Shown here: positions 1-8,649 of the stretch, piece after piece | How positions within the stretch are numbered: the stretch's first letter is position 1 | How the letters are laid out: every line of letters starts with the position of its first letter | DNA from: Lachnospiraceae bacterium | GTDB taxonomy: Bacteria > Bacillota > Clostridia > Lachnospirales > Lachnospiraceae | Length of the DNA: 40,478 nucleotides | Reading direction: 5' to 3' | Assembly (NCBI GenBank): GCA_024691125.1 | Contig: JAILNV010000077.1 | Location: 1-40,478 of the forward strand | The notes under the pieces: generated by a model | Database searches by the model: none | The model's input: the letters and a program-made list of their open reading frames with translations, nothing else | Told to the model about the DNA's origin: nothing | Translations under genes and position numbers: made by a program

Positions 1-3000
1 CTTGGTATTAACACCGATCTCTACGGAGCGGGTCTGTCTTCCATAGGCTGTATAAGATTCTGCGCACTGCTCACAGAGAAATTCGGAGTCAATTACAAGG
101 TTCCGGAAATATTTGAAAACAGAACGGTTAAGGATATTGAAGAATTGACAGGTGACAAGCTTTCGGATTCCGAAAACGGAGCGGTAAACTATGAACTGAG
201 GGATAAATATCCTCTGTCAATGACTCAGACGGGAATATATATCGAATGTGAAAGATATCCGGATACCACTATATACAATATTCCGGAGCTTTACACACTT
301 GATCCTTCCGTTGACACAAAAAGACTTGAAGATGCTGTGATAACGGCTGTGAAAGCACACCCGTATCTTCTTATGCAGCCTGTTATGGATGAAGAACACA
401 GATTGCACGCGCTAAGAAGGGATGAGTATCCATTCAAGGTAAGAAGGGTAAGCTGTAAAGAGCTTCCTGCCGAGGATAAGCTTGTAAGACCGTTTGATCT
501 TAAGAGCGGTGAGCAGCTTTTCCGTGCCGAAATATATGAAACGGAAGATAAGAATTATTTCTTCTTTGATACCCACCATATTGTCAGCGACGGAGGCTCA
601 ATTGATATTCTTATAAATAACATAGAAAGAGCTTATCAGGGCGAAACTGTTTCAAAGGAAAACTATACCGGATACGAATTTGCTCTGGATGAAGAGACAG
701 CAAGGAAAAGCAGCCGTCTTGAAAAGGCCAGGTCATGGTATGACGGAATCTTCAGAGGCTGCGGCGGTGAGACTCTTCCCGGTAAGGATGGAAATCCCGA
801 TGCTCCGCATATTGCTTTCCACAGGATATATGGTGAAGCAAACGGAGCAGATATTCGAAAATGGTGTGAGGATAATTCTCTGACATACAATGCGTTCTTT
901 ACCTCAGCCTTCGGGCTGGCTCTGACAGCATATACCTGTTCGGAACAGGCTGTATTCTGTACAATATACAATGGAAGGAATGATGTGCGGCTTGAAAACA
1001 GTGTATCAATGCTCGTAAAGACCATGCCTGTATTCCTGTCTCCCGACAAAGATAAGAAAGTAGAGGAATACACCGTAGGCTGTCAGAATTATCTCCTCTC
1101 GGCAATGTCAAATGATATTTTCAGTTTTGCGGAAATAAGGAAAGCTTATGATATCAAAGCAGATATTCTGTTTGCTTTCCAGGGTGACTTCGAGCATGGA
1201 GCTGTAATAGGAGGAAAGAATGCCTCTCTTACAATGCTTGGGCTCTCTCATGCAAGAGCACCGCTCGGAGTAGACATCACCTTTGACGGAAACAGTGTTG
1301 TATATGAGATTGAATATGATCCGACATTATTCAGCGAATATACTGTTCGCGGACTGATCACAATGACGGATACCGTTGCTTCGCAGATGCTTATAAAGGA
1401 GAAAATTGGTGATATTGCCCTTGTAACAGACAGGGAAAAAGAGAAGATACAGAACCTTTATGATTCATCATATCCGGTTGAGGAAAGACCGGCGTACAGG
1501 CTGTTACAGGATGCCTCGGACAAATATCCCGACAGAAAGGCTTTGGTTGCTGTCGACCGTACACTTACATTCAGGGAATTAAATGAGGAAGCCAATGCCA
1601 TTGGTCATGTTCTTGCCGGGTTGGGAGCAGGGCCGGAAAGCATTGTAGCGGTTCTTGCACAAAGGAACAGCCATGCCTATGTAATGCGTCAGGGCGTACT
1701 TAAGAGCGGAGGAGCTTTTCTTCCTATAGATCCCGAATATCCTGAGGACAGGATCAGATTTATCCTTGAGGATTCAGGAGCCAGGCTTCTTGTTACGACA
1801 AAAGATGTGCTTACAGAAAGGAAGACATTCTTCGATGAACTTGCCACAACCGGAATTACGATAGTTGAAGAGGGCACAGCCGTAAATAAGGGGAACAGAG
1901 AGAACCTTAATGTTTCCGTTCCATATGAGTCACTTGCATATGTGATCTACACTTCGGGTTCGACAGGACGCCCCAAGGGAGTTATGTTAACCAATAAGAA
2001 CCTTGTGAATTTCGTTGACGACAATGAGAAGAATCATGAGATACAGGGTTATACGAAGAGGGGGCACGTGAGTCTTGCCATAGCGGCTCTTACATTTGAT
2101 TTTTCAATCATGGAGGAATTCGTCCCGATTGCAAACGGCCTGACGGTGGTACTTGCCACACATGATCAGATAATGAATCCGGTCATGCTTGCACAGGCAA
2201 TGCTTGATAATGATGTTGACGTCATGTCATGTACTCCGAGCTACCTCATGAATCTGCTTGATATGGGTGAGTATACGGACATATTTAACAGGGCTGTCAA
2301 GAAGCTTAAGAGCGTGGATATGGGAGCCGAAGCATTCCCGCCTGCCCTGTTTGATAAATTAAAGGCCGTTAATCCGGACATATACATTATGAACGGTTAT
2401 GGTCCGACAGAGGCAACAATAAGCTGTACAATGCAGGTTATAGAGAATACGGATGATATAACGATTGGTATTCCGAATGTAAATGTTTCGGTATGTACCA
2501 TAGATCGTGATCTGAGGCTGCAGCCGATGGGAGCACTTGGCGAAATGGTGATCGTCGGTGATGGTATAGGAAGAGGTTATATAGGCAGGGATGACCTTAC
2601 TGCCAAGAGCTTCATAACCATGTTTGGAAAACCGGCATACAGGAGCGGAGACCTCGTAAGGCTTAAGGAAGACGGGAATATAGAATTCCACGGGCGTATC
2701 GACAATCAGGTCAAGCTTCGCGGACTGCGTGTGGAGCTTGGTGAGATAGAGAGCGTGATAAATACATATCCGGGTGTGAGATCAAGCATTGTGATCGTGG
2801 TCAAGCAGGAGACCGAATATCTGGCAGCATATTTTACGGCTGATAACCGTGTGGACTTAAGCGATCTCAAGACACATCTTGCTGCCAAGCTTACAGAGTA
2901 TATGGTACCCCAGGTATTCATGCAGCTTGATGAAATGCCGCTTACCGCAAACGGGAAGATAGACAAGAAGGCTCTTCCTCAGGCAGGCCTTGTCGAAGAT

Positions 3001-6000
3001 AAGATAACGGAGCCCGAGAATGAGATGCAGGAGGAGATAACCGGGGCTGTTAAGGAAGTACTCGGAGATGTGCGGTTCGGAGTAGACAGCGATCTTTTCG
3101 GAGCCGGACTGTCTTCAATAGGCTGTATAAGGTTATGTGCCATACTGTCGGGTCGTTTCGAAGTAAACATACTTATATCCGATATCTTCGATAACAAAAC
3201 CGTACGCGAAATCGAGAGCCTCATATATGAAAAGAGGGATAATGAGGTACAGGATTATACAATAAGAGAGGAATATCCTCTTACAATGACCCAGATGGGA
3301 ATTTTCGTTGAGAGCATTAAGTTCACGGGAAGTACAGTGTACAATATACCGTACCTTTATAAACTGGATGTAGCCACAGACATGATGAGGCTGAAATCAG
3401 CTGTGGAGAAAGCACTTACAGCGCATCCCTACATCTTCATGACTCTCAGAAGAACAGAGGATGACGAGGTCGTGGCAGTCAGGAAGAATGCCGGTGAGAT
3501 CACCGTGAACGTGCCGGTGGAGAGTGTTCTGCCTCCGAAGGATGAACTCGTCCGTCCTTATGATCTCATTTCGGGAGAGGCACTTTACAGGATAAGCCTG
3601 TATGATACGAAGGATGGTAAATATATCTTTATCGATCTGCATCATATAATTGCAGACGGTGAATCATTCGATATACTGCTTTCGGACATTGATTCAGCAT
3701 ATAACGGAGAAGAGCCCGACACAGAGACCTATACCGGATACGAGGCTGCACTTGATGAAAAGAATGCCAGAAGATCGGGAAAATTTAAGACGGCAAAGAA
3801 TTGGCTTGAATCAACATTCAGCGGATGCAGCGGTATATCCGTTCCCGGGGACAGAGGTGTGATCGCTGAAGCAGAAAACATCGTTCCTTCTATCGCACCG
3901 GACAGCGTTTATGAGGATGAACATATAGGCACAGTTAAATATACGGGTTTAGCCGGCGCTGAAAAAGTTCGCGACTTCTGCAGCGAACATGATCTTACCG
4001 AGAACGCATTCTTTACGGCTGCCTTCGGTCTGGCGCTTAAGATATATACCGGACTGGATGATGCCGTGTTTACAACAATATATAACGGAAGGAGCGATCC
4101 GAGAACGCTAAGAAGCATAGCTATGTATGTAAAGACACTGCCTGTAATCTTAAGCTTAAAGAGCAGTGAAACAACAGTGGGCGCAGTAGATGAATCACGA
4201 AGTCTTCTTCTGAATGCCATGGCCAATGATGTGGTAAGCTTCTCGGAAATAAGGACTGAGTACGGAATAGATTCCGATGTCCTGTTTGCTTATCAGGGTG
4301 ACCTGGGCACTTCATCCGTCGAAACACCGTATACAGGAGAAAAAATTAAGATAGGTGAAGGAAATGCAGAGGAGATAGAGCTGTCTCTGTCACAGGCTAA
4401 AGCGCTGTTTGGTCTTGATATTTCTCTTAAAGGAAACGGAATTGTATATGAATTCGAATATGCCCCTTCCGCTTATCGCAGGGAAACAATGGACAGCTTC
4501 GTAAGCCTTTTGGATCATATTGTATCACTGCTGATAACAAAAGATAAGCTTTCAGAGATAATTAACGACGTAGGTGTCAGAGCCTTTATACCGGAAAAAG
4601 CCTTAAATAAAGCTGCAAATGATAAAGCTGCAAAGGGTTTAGGTACATCATCTGAGACAAGACAGGGAGCCGGCAATTGGAATACAGCCGGATCGGAGGA
4701 TCTGATACAGGAGTTCTGTGAAATATTTAAAAAAGTACTGTCACTTGATAAGGTGGAAAGAGACAGTGATTTCTTCAAGCTCGGTGGTACATCCCTGACT
4801 GCAGCGAAGGTAATGATGGCATCAATGTCAAGAAATCTGCCTGTTGTTTATCAGGATGTTTTCGATAATCCGACACCGGAAAAGCTCGCGATAATGGTTG
4901 AAGAAAAGCAGAGGGCAGAGTTCGGAAGCGGAAATACTGCCGGAGAGGCTGCTGTAGAGATGGATTTAAGAGCAGTAAGCAAGGGAGAGAACGGACCGCT
5001 TGCACACAACTGTGATGAATATCTCGACAGGATTGCTTTAGGACATGGGGAATACAGGATTACAGGAAATGTTGTGGTTACCGGCGCTGCCGGTTTCCTT
5101 GGGATACATGTACTTAAGGAGCTTCTTGAATCGGATGCTCCGGAGATTTACTGTCTGATCAACGGAAGAGGTGAGGATGCAAAGGAAAAGCTTAAACAGA
5201 CCTTCTTCTATTATTTTGAGGGTGCGCATAACGAAGAACTTGATAAAAGGATAACGGTTGTTGACGGTGATATAACAAGTCCGGAAAGTCTGGTTGAACT
5301 GGAAAAGTATGATTTTATCATGCTTATCAACTGTGCTGCCTGTGTTAAGCATTTTGCCAAAGCAGACATGATGAAACAGGTAAATGTATATGGAGTGGGT
5401 AATCTCGCCGACCTCTGTATTAAGAAGGGAGCAAAGCTTATACATGTGTCAACAACATCGATCGCAGGTGACTGTGTCGGTGAAGGAAATCACCCGGAAG
5501 TCCTTGATGAGACCAGACTCAGCATGGGTCAGGAGGTTGAATCCAACATATATGTTTACACCAAATACCTGGCTGAGAAACTGGTGATCGATGCTGTTGA
5601 GAAGAAGGGGCTCGATGCCAAGATCATGCGTGTCGGTAATCTTATGAGCAGACATGAAGACGGTGAGTTCCAGATTAATTTCGAGACCAACAATTTCATG
5701 AATACCTTAAGGGCTTATCAGGTGCTTGGCTGCTATCCTGTCGATCTTATGCATGAACAGGATGAATTCTCACCGATTGACGAGGTGGCAAGAGCCATAT
5801 TACTGCTTGCATCCACACCGTCCGAGTTCACGGTATTCCACCCATACAATTCACATTCCGTTGAGATGGGTGATATAGTATATGCGATGAATAACGCAGG
5901 CATAAATATAGATATTGTTGAAAGAAGTGAATTTGATACAAGGCTTAAGGAAGCACTGGCTGATGATAACAAAAACAGATATGTGTCGCCGCTTGTAAAT

Positions 6001-6168
6001 TATGATCTTGACGATGATGAACGGCGTGTTGAGAATGGCGCGGATAACATCTTCACTGTAAGGGCACTTTACAGACTGGGCTTTAAATGGTCCCTGACGG
6101 ATGCGGAGTATATCCGGCATTCAATCGAGATGCTTGATTCTCTTGATTTTTTTGAGGATTTAGTGTGA
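1..6168 (+). CDS. Nonribosomal peptide synthetase, 3' part: PCP-C-A-PCP-C-PCP-reductase (5' end outside window)
   Basis: The frame is open from base 1, so the gene starts upstream. A TTG at 145 (residue 1 below) is not a real start because a carrier-protein motif (GAGLSSIG) precedes it. Domains in order: end of a carrier domain; condensation domain 1 with HHIVSDG at residues 144-150; adenylation domain about 455-960 with YTSGSTGRPKG (602-612), NGYGPTE (750-756), YRSGDL (832-837) and the NGK lysine at 938; carrier domain with phosphopantetheine Ser991; condensation domain 2 with HHIIADG (1166-1172); then, without an adenylation domain, a carrier with GGTS (Ser1550); then a short-chain-dehydrogenase-like thioester reductase with TGAAGFLG (1646-1653) and a Tyr1808/Lys1812 pair. 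Reductase domains of this type release the chain as an aldehyde or alcohol using NAD(P)H. The product is probably a short peptide aldehyde, or a pyrazinone derived from one (inference). The A-domain specificity residues (about D-F-M-S-V-M-G-I by my alignment to GrsA) match no code I recognise. Confidence 0.93.
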   Translation, partial: LGINTDLYGAGLSSIGCIRFCALLTEKFGVNYKVPEIFENRTVKDIEELTGDKLSDSENGAVNYELRDKYPLSMTQTGIYIECERYPDTTIYNIPELYTLDPSVDTKRLEDAVITAVKAHPYLLMQPVMDEEHRLHALRRDEYPFKVRRVSCKELPAEDKLVRPFDLKSGEQLFRAEIYETEDKNYFFFDTHHIVSDGGSIDILINNIERAYQGETVSKENYTGYEFALDEETARKSSRLEKARSWYDGIFRGCGGETLPGKDGNPDAPHIAFHRIYGEANGADIRKWCEDNSLTYNAFFTSAFGLALTAYTCSEQAVFCTIYNGRNDVRLENSVSMLVKTMPVFLSPDKDKKVEEYTVGCQNYLLSAMSNDIFSFAEIRKAYDIKADILFAFQGDFEHGAVIGGKNASLTMLGLSHARAPLGVDITFDGNSVVYEIEYDPTLFSEYTVRGLITMTDTVASQMLIKEKIGDIALVTDREKEKIQNLYDSSYPVEERPAYRLLQDASDKYPDRKALVAVDRTLTFRELNEEANAIGHVLAGLGAGPESIVAVLAQRNSHAYVMRQGVLKSGGAFLPIDPEYPEDRIRFILEDSGARLLVTTKDVLTERKTFFDELATTGITIVEEGTAVNKGNRENLNVSVPYESLAYVIYTSGSTGRPKGVMLTNKNLVNFVDDNEKNHEIQGYTKRGHVSLAIAALTFDFSIMEEFVPIANGLTVVLATHDQIMNPVMLAQAMLDNDVDVMSCTPSYLMNLLDMGEYTDIFNRAVKKLKSVDMGAEAFPPALFDKLKAVNPDIYIMNGYGPTEATISCTMQVIENTDDITIGIPNVNVSVCTIDRDLRLQPMGALGEMVIVGDGIGRGYIGRDDLTAKSFITMFGKPAYRSGDLVRLKEDGNIEFHGRIDNQVKLRGLRVELGEIESVINTYPGVRSSIVIVVKQETEYLAAYFTADNRVDLSDLKTHLAAKLTEYMVPQVFMQLDEMPLTANGKIDKKALPQAGLVEDKITEPENEMQEEITGAVKEVLGDVRFGVDSDLFGAGLSSIGCIRLCAILSGRFEVNILISDIFDNKTVREIESLIYEKRDNEVQDYTIREEYPLTMTQMGIFVESIKFTGSTVYNIPYLYKLDVATDMMRLKSAVEKALTAHPYIFMTLRRTEDDEVVAVRKNAGEITVNVPVESVLPPKDELVRPYDLISGEALYRISLYDTKDGKYIFIDLHHIIADGESFDILLSDIDSAYNGEEPDTETYTGYEAALDEKNARRSGKFKTAKNWLESTFSGCSGISVPGDRGVIAEAENIVPSIAPDSVYEDEHIGTVKYTGLAGAEKVRDFCSEHDLTENAFFTAAFGLALKIYTGLDDAVFTTIYNGRSDPRTLRSIAMYVKTLPVILSLKSSETTVGAVDESRSLLLNAMANDVVSFSEIRTEYGIDSDVLFAYQGDLGTSSVETPYTGEKIKIGEGNAEEIELSLSQAKALFGLDISLKGNGIVYEFEYAPSAYRRETMDSFVSLLDHIVSLLITKDKLSEIINDVGVRAFIPEKALNKAANDKAAKGLGTSSETRQGAGNWNTAGSEDLIQEFCEIFKKVLSLDKVERDSDFFKLGGTSLTAAKVMMASMSRNLPVVYQDVFDNPTPEKLAIMVEEKQRAEFGSGNTAGEAAVEMDLRAVSKGENGPLAHNCDEYLDRIALGHGEYRITGNVVVTGAAGFLGIHVLKELLESDAPEIYCLINGRGEDAKEKLKQTFFYYFEGAHNEELDKRITVVDGDITSPESLVELEKYDFIMLINCAACVKHFAKADMMKQVNVYGVGNLADLCIKKGAKLIHVSTTSIAGDCVGEGNHPEVLDETRLSMGQEVESNIYVYTKYLAEKLVIDAVEKKGLDAKIMRVGNLMSRHEDGEFQINFETNNFMNTLRAYQVLGCYPVDLMHEQDEFSPIDEVARAILLLASTPSEFTVFHPYNSHSVEMGDIVYAMNNAGINIDIVERSEFDTRLKEALADDNKNRYVSPLVNYDLDDDERRVENGADNIFTVRALYRLGFKWSLTDAEYIRHSIEMLDSLDFFEDLV

Positions 6169-6230
6169 TATTTACGATCAAAGGGTTACAAAACAGAATT
6201 TGCGGTGTAAAGTGGATTATAAAAAAGTAT

Positions 6231-6259
6231 GGTCATAAGGAATCCGAAGCTTTATGACC
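6231..6259 (+). promoter_or_regulatory. 8-bp inverted repeat in the leader of the STAS gene
   Basis: GGTCATAA at 6231-6238 and TTATGACC at 6252-6259 form a perfect 8-bp dyad with a 13-base spacer. It ends 5 bases before the Shine-Dalgarno CGGAGG (6265-6270) of the STAS gene and no T-run follows, so it does not look like a terminator. It could be an operator, or an RNA hairpin that affects translation of the STAS gene or processing between the NRPS and the regulators. Confidence 0.4.
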
Positions 6260-6278
6260 GGTAACGGAGGAAAATAAA

Positions 6279-6569
6279 ATGACGATCCAAAAAACAATTA
6301 ACGGAAACGAAGCGGTTCTTTCACTTGAAGGATGGCTGGACACGGTTGAATCACCCAAGCTCCAGGCTGAGCTTGATAATCTTGAGAGTAATATTGACTC
6401 TCTTGTTCTTGACCTTGCCGGGTTACAGTATACTTCATCATCGGGAATAAGACAGATAGTAAGCGCATATAAGAAGATGAAAGGGGCACTTGTGATCAGA
6501 AATACTTCAGAGGGTGTTATGGGAGTATTTAAAGCAACGGGTCTTGATAAGAAGATAAGTTTTGAATGA
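6279..6569 (+). CDS. STAS-domain anti-sigma factor antagonist (SpoIIAA/RsbV type)
   Basis: A 96-residue single-domain STAS protein. Its family binds an RsbW/SpoIIAB-type kinase when unphosphorylated and is released when a conserved serine is phosphorylated. The core motif YTSSSGIRQIV (about residues 51-61) holds the candidate phospho-serine. Length and the short beta-strand/helix pattern fit the family. ATG at 6279 has a good ribosome binding site, CGGAGG, eight bases upstream. The stop codon overlaps a possible ATG of the downstream phosphatase/ATPase gene, so the two are probably translationally coupled and form a partner-switching pair. The NRPS ends 110 bp upstream. No sigma factor gene is visible nearby, so the output target is unknown. 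Confidence 0.9.
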   Translation: MTIQKTINGNEAVLSLEGWLDTVESPKLQAELDNLESNIDSLVLDLAGLQYTSSSGIRQIVSAYKKMKGALVIRNTSEGVMGVFKATGLDKKISFE

Positions 6570-8596
6570 GTATAAAAGGTAACTATATGGAAGGAACTAA
6601 TTCCAACGGGACAGTAATCAAAAGAAAAAAGAGAAGAGTATCCATACTGACACGTATATCCGTGATTTTTCTGCTTGCCGCTGTAGTATCAGGTATTTGC
6701 TCGGCTGTACTGATAAGACGCTACCTTGTACAGGATGAAGCAAGAAAATGTGAATTGGCTGCCAGGACCGCCGAAATCTCGGCGGAGCTGATAATAGGTT
6801 CTATAGATGCTGCGAAAAGAATGAAAACGGATATTGTGTTCAGAGATTATGTTCACGAGTTATTCCGAGATTTATGTAAGGCTGCCGGGCTGAAATATAT
6901 ATATATTTACAGATTCAGAGATGACGGTATAAGAGAATTTATAATGACTGCGGCCGGAGATGATGCTGAGGATGAGTACGTCAGCAAAGTAAGAGGCTTC
7001 GGTAAGACCAGTGACACCCCGATCTTTGATATTGAGAAAGAAATATTGGAAGGAAAGAGTGAGGGGGGTTATGAATTCGTAAAAAATAAATATGGAGATG
7101 TATTGTCATATATAATTCCTATAAATGACAAGAATGGCGACATAGTCGCATTGGTTGGTGTTGATTACAGTATGGCTTTTATTAATGAAAGGGTAAGTGA
7201 TTCGGTAGAAACATGGATAATTATCATTGTCCTGATGTTCATACTTGCTTTTGTTGCATCACGGATCCTTATAAAGGCTTCGGTTCTCAAGCCTCTGCTT
7301 ATGCTGTCAGAAAGGATGGGCAGATTTATAGAGAATAATGAGTATAAGTACGAAAACTCTGAAAGAAACTCCCATTTTGAGGATGAGGTATCCGATATCG
7401 AGAAATCCTTTGACAGGATGACACAGGATATATCGGGATATTTAAAGGAAATAGGTAATCTTAACTTTGAAAAGGCACAGAACGAAACGCAGCTCAGCGT
7501 TGCCAAGAGGATACAGAACGGGATCGTTCCGGAAGAATTCAGCCTGCTGTCCGATTCCTGTGAAACTTACGGACTAATGCTTCCGGCAAAGTCTGTAGGA
7601 GGTGATTTCTATGATATATTTAACATTGATGATAAAAGGGTATGTATGGTCATAGGTGATATATCCGGAAAGAGTGTTTCGGCAGCGCTGTTTATGGTGA
7701 TGGTCAAAATGTATGTAAAGGAGAATCTCCAGACTGGAATGTCTCCCGCAGAAGCGCTGAATAATACCAATCTGGATTTGTGCAGGTCTAATCCGGAAAA
7801 TATGTTTGCAACTGTTTTTGTATGCGTGCTTGACATGAATACAGGAGAGCTTACATATGCAAACGCGGGCCATAATAAGCCTCTGCTGTTTGGAAACAGA
7901 AATGAATATATTGAAGTGAAGACAGGAATGCCACTCGGAATGTTTACGGATCCTGTTGCAGAGAATGAAAAACTCCGGCTTAAGAAAGGTGACGGTATTT
8001 TCGTTTATACCGACGGTGTGACGGAGAGTATAAACGGTGACAGTATACAGTTCGGGGAAACCAGATTGAATGAAACAGTTGCTACGAAAAAAGACACCGC
8101 ATCAGAGGGGCTTCGCGATGTGGTAAGAACTGTTGTTGATTCAGTCATGACATTTGCGGAAGGACTTGAACAGTTTGATGATATTACCTGTGCGGCTCTG
8201 TATTACTCAAAAGATGCAGATGATGGTATTGTGATTAAACGTGATATGAAATCCTTCGCTATTATAAGGAATACTTTGCTTTCTGTCATGGGTGATAATG
8301 ATAACAGCAGGAATGCGGTTCTTGCCTGCGAAGAGATCTTTGCGAATATCGTTAGCTATTCAGGCGCTGACAGCATACATTTTTCTTTTGAAAAGTCCGA
8401 AGATATCTGCTATGTATCTTTTTCCGACAACGGAGTTCCTTTCGATCCTGTAAATGCTGCCGCTCCGGATAAGGAATTCGAGGATCTGGATACCGGCGGA
8501 ATGGGCATCATGCTGGTACGTATGTATTCGGATGAAATGATCTACAGCAGGAAGGATAACAGAAATAATCTGATGCTTAAATTTGTAAAAGCTTAG
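6566..8596 (+). CDS. Membrane-anchored PP2C (SpoIIE-type) phosphatase fused to an RsbW-type ATPase domain
   Basis: Predicted product 676 aa. It has a transmembrane helix at about 26-50, an extracytoplasmic sensor-like region of about 160 aa, a second helix at about 215-233, a HAMP-like linker, and a SpoIIE/PP2C phosphatase domain from about 310 to 545 with metal-site motifs GGDFYD (about 345), GDISGK and DGVTES (about 483). The C-terminal 110 aa resemble an HATPase_c anti-sigma kinase, with N-box EEIFANIV (about 590), DNGVPFDP (about 621) and GGMGIMLV (about 645). The phosphatase domain would dephosphorylate, and the ATPase domain bind or phosphorylate, a STAS partner, most likely the protein just upstream. 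The ATG at 6566 overlaps the upstream stop. An in-frame ATG at 6587 with AAAGGT before it is an alternative start. The external signal is unknown. Confidence 0.9.
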   Translation: MSIKGNYMEGTNSNGTVIKRKKRRVSILTRISVIFLLAAVVSGICSAVLIRRYLVQDEARKCELAARTAEISAELIIGSIDAAKRMKTDIVFRDYVHELFRDLCKAAGLKYIYIYRFRDDGIREFIMTAAGDDAEDEYVSKVRGFGKTSDTPIFDIEKEILEGKSEGGYEFVKNKYGDVLSYIIPINDKNGDIVALVGVDYSMAFINERVSDSVETWIIIIVLMFILAFVASRILIKASVLKPLLMLSERMGRFIENNEYKYENSERNSHFEDEVSDIEKSFDRMTQDISGYLKEIGNLNFEKAQNETQLSVAKRIQNGIVPEEFSLLSDSCETYGLMLPAKSVGGDFYDIFNIDDKRVCMVIGDISGKSVSAALFMVMVKMYVKENLQTGMSPAEALNNTNLDLCRSNPENMFATVFVCVLDMNTGELTYANAGHNKPLLFGNRNEYIEVKTGMPLGMFTDPVAENEKLRLKKGDGIFVYTDGVTESINGDSIQFGETRLNETVATKKDTASEGLRDVVRTVVDSVMTFAEGLEQFDDITCAALYYSKDADDGIVIKRDMKSFAIIRNTLLSVMGDNDNSRNAVLACEEIFANIVSYSGADSIHFSFEKSEDICYVSFSDNGVPFDPVNAAAPDKEFEDLDTGGMGIMLVRMYSDEMIYSRKDNRNNLMLKFVKA

Positions 8597-8611
8597 TGAG
8601 TATAGTATAAT
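8583..8611 (+). promoter_or_regulatory. Predicted sigma-A promoter for the radical SAM operon
   Basis: TTGTAA (8583-8588), a 17-base spacer and a perfect TATAAT (8606-8611) lie across the end of the phosphatase gene, about 40 bases before the radical SAM start codon. This separates the NRPS/signalling unit from the housekeeping genes that follow. Confidence 0.6.
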
Positions 8612-8649
8612 GTTTTATTGCGGCCGGTAAAAAGGGTTAAGAAGGAATT

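Noticed and set aside
145..147. TTG at 145 as the NRPS start codon
   Set aside because: The frame is open upstream to base 1 and encodes the carrier-domain motif, so the gene begins before the window.
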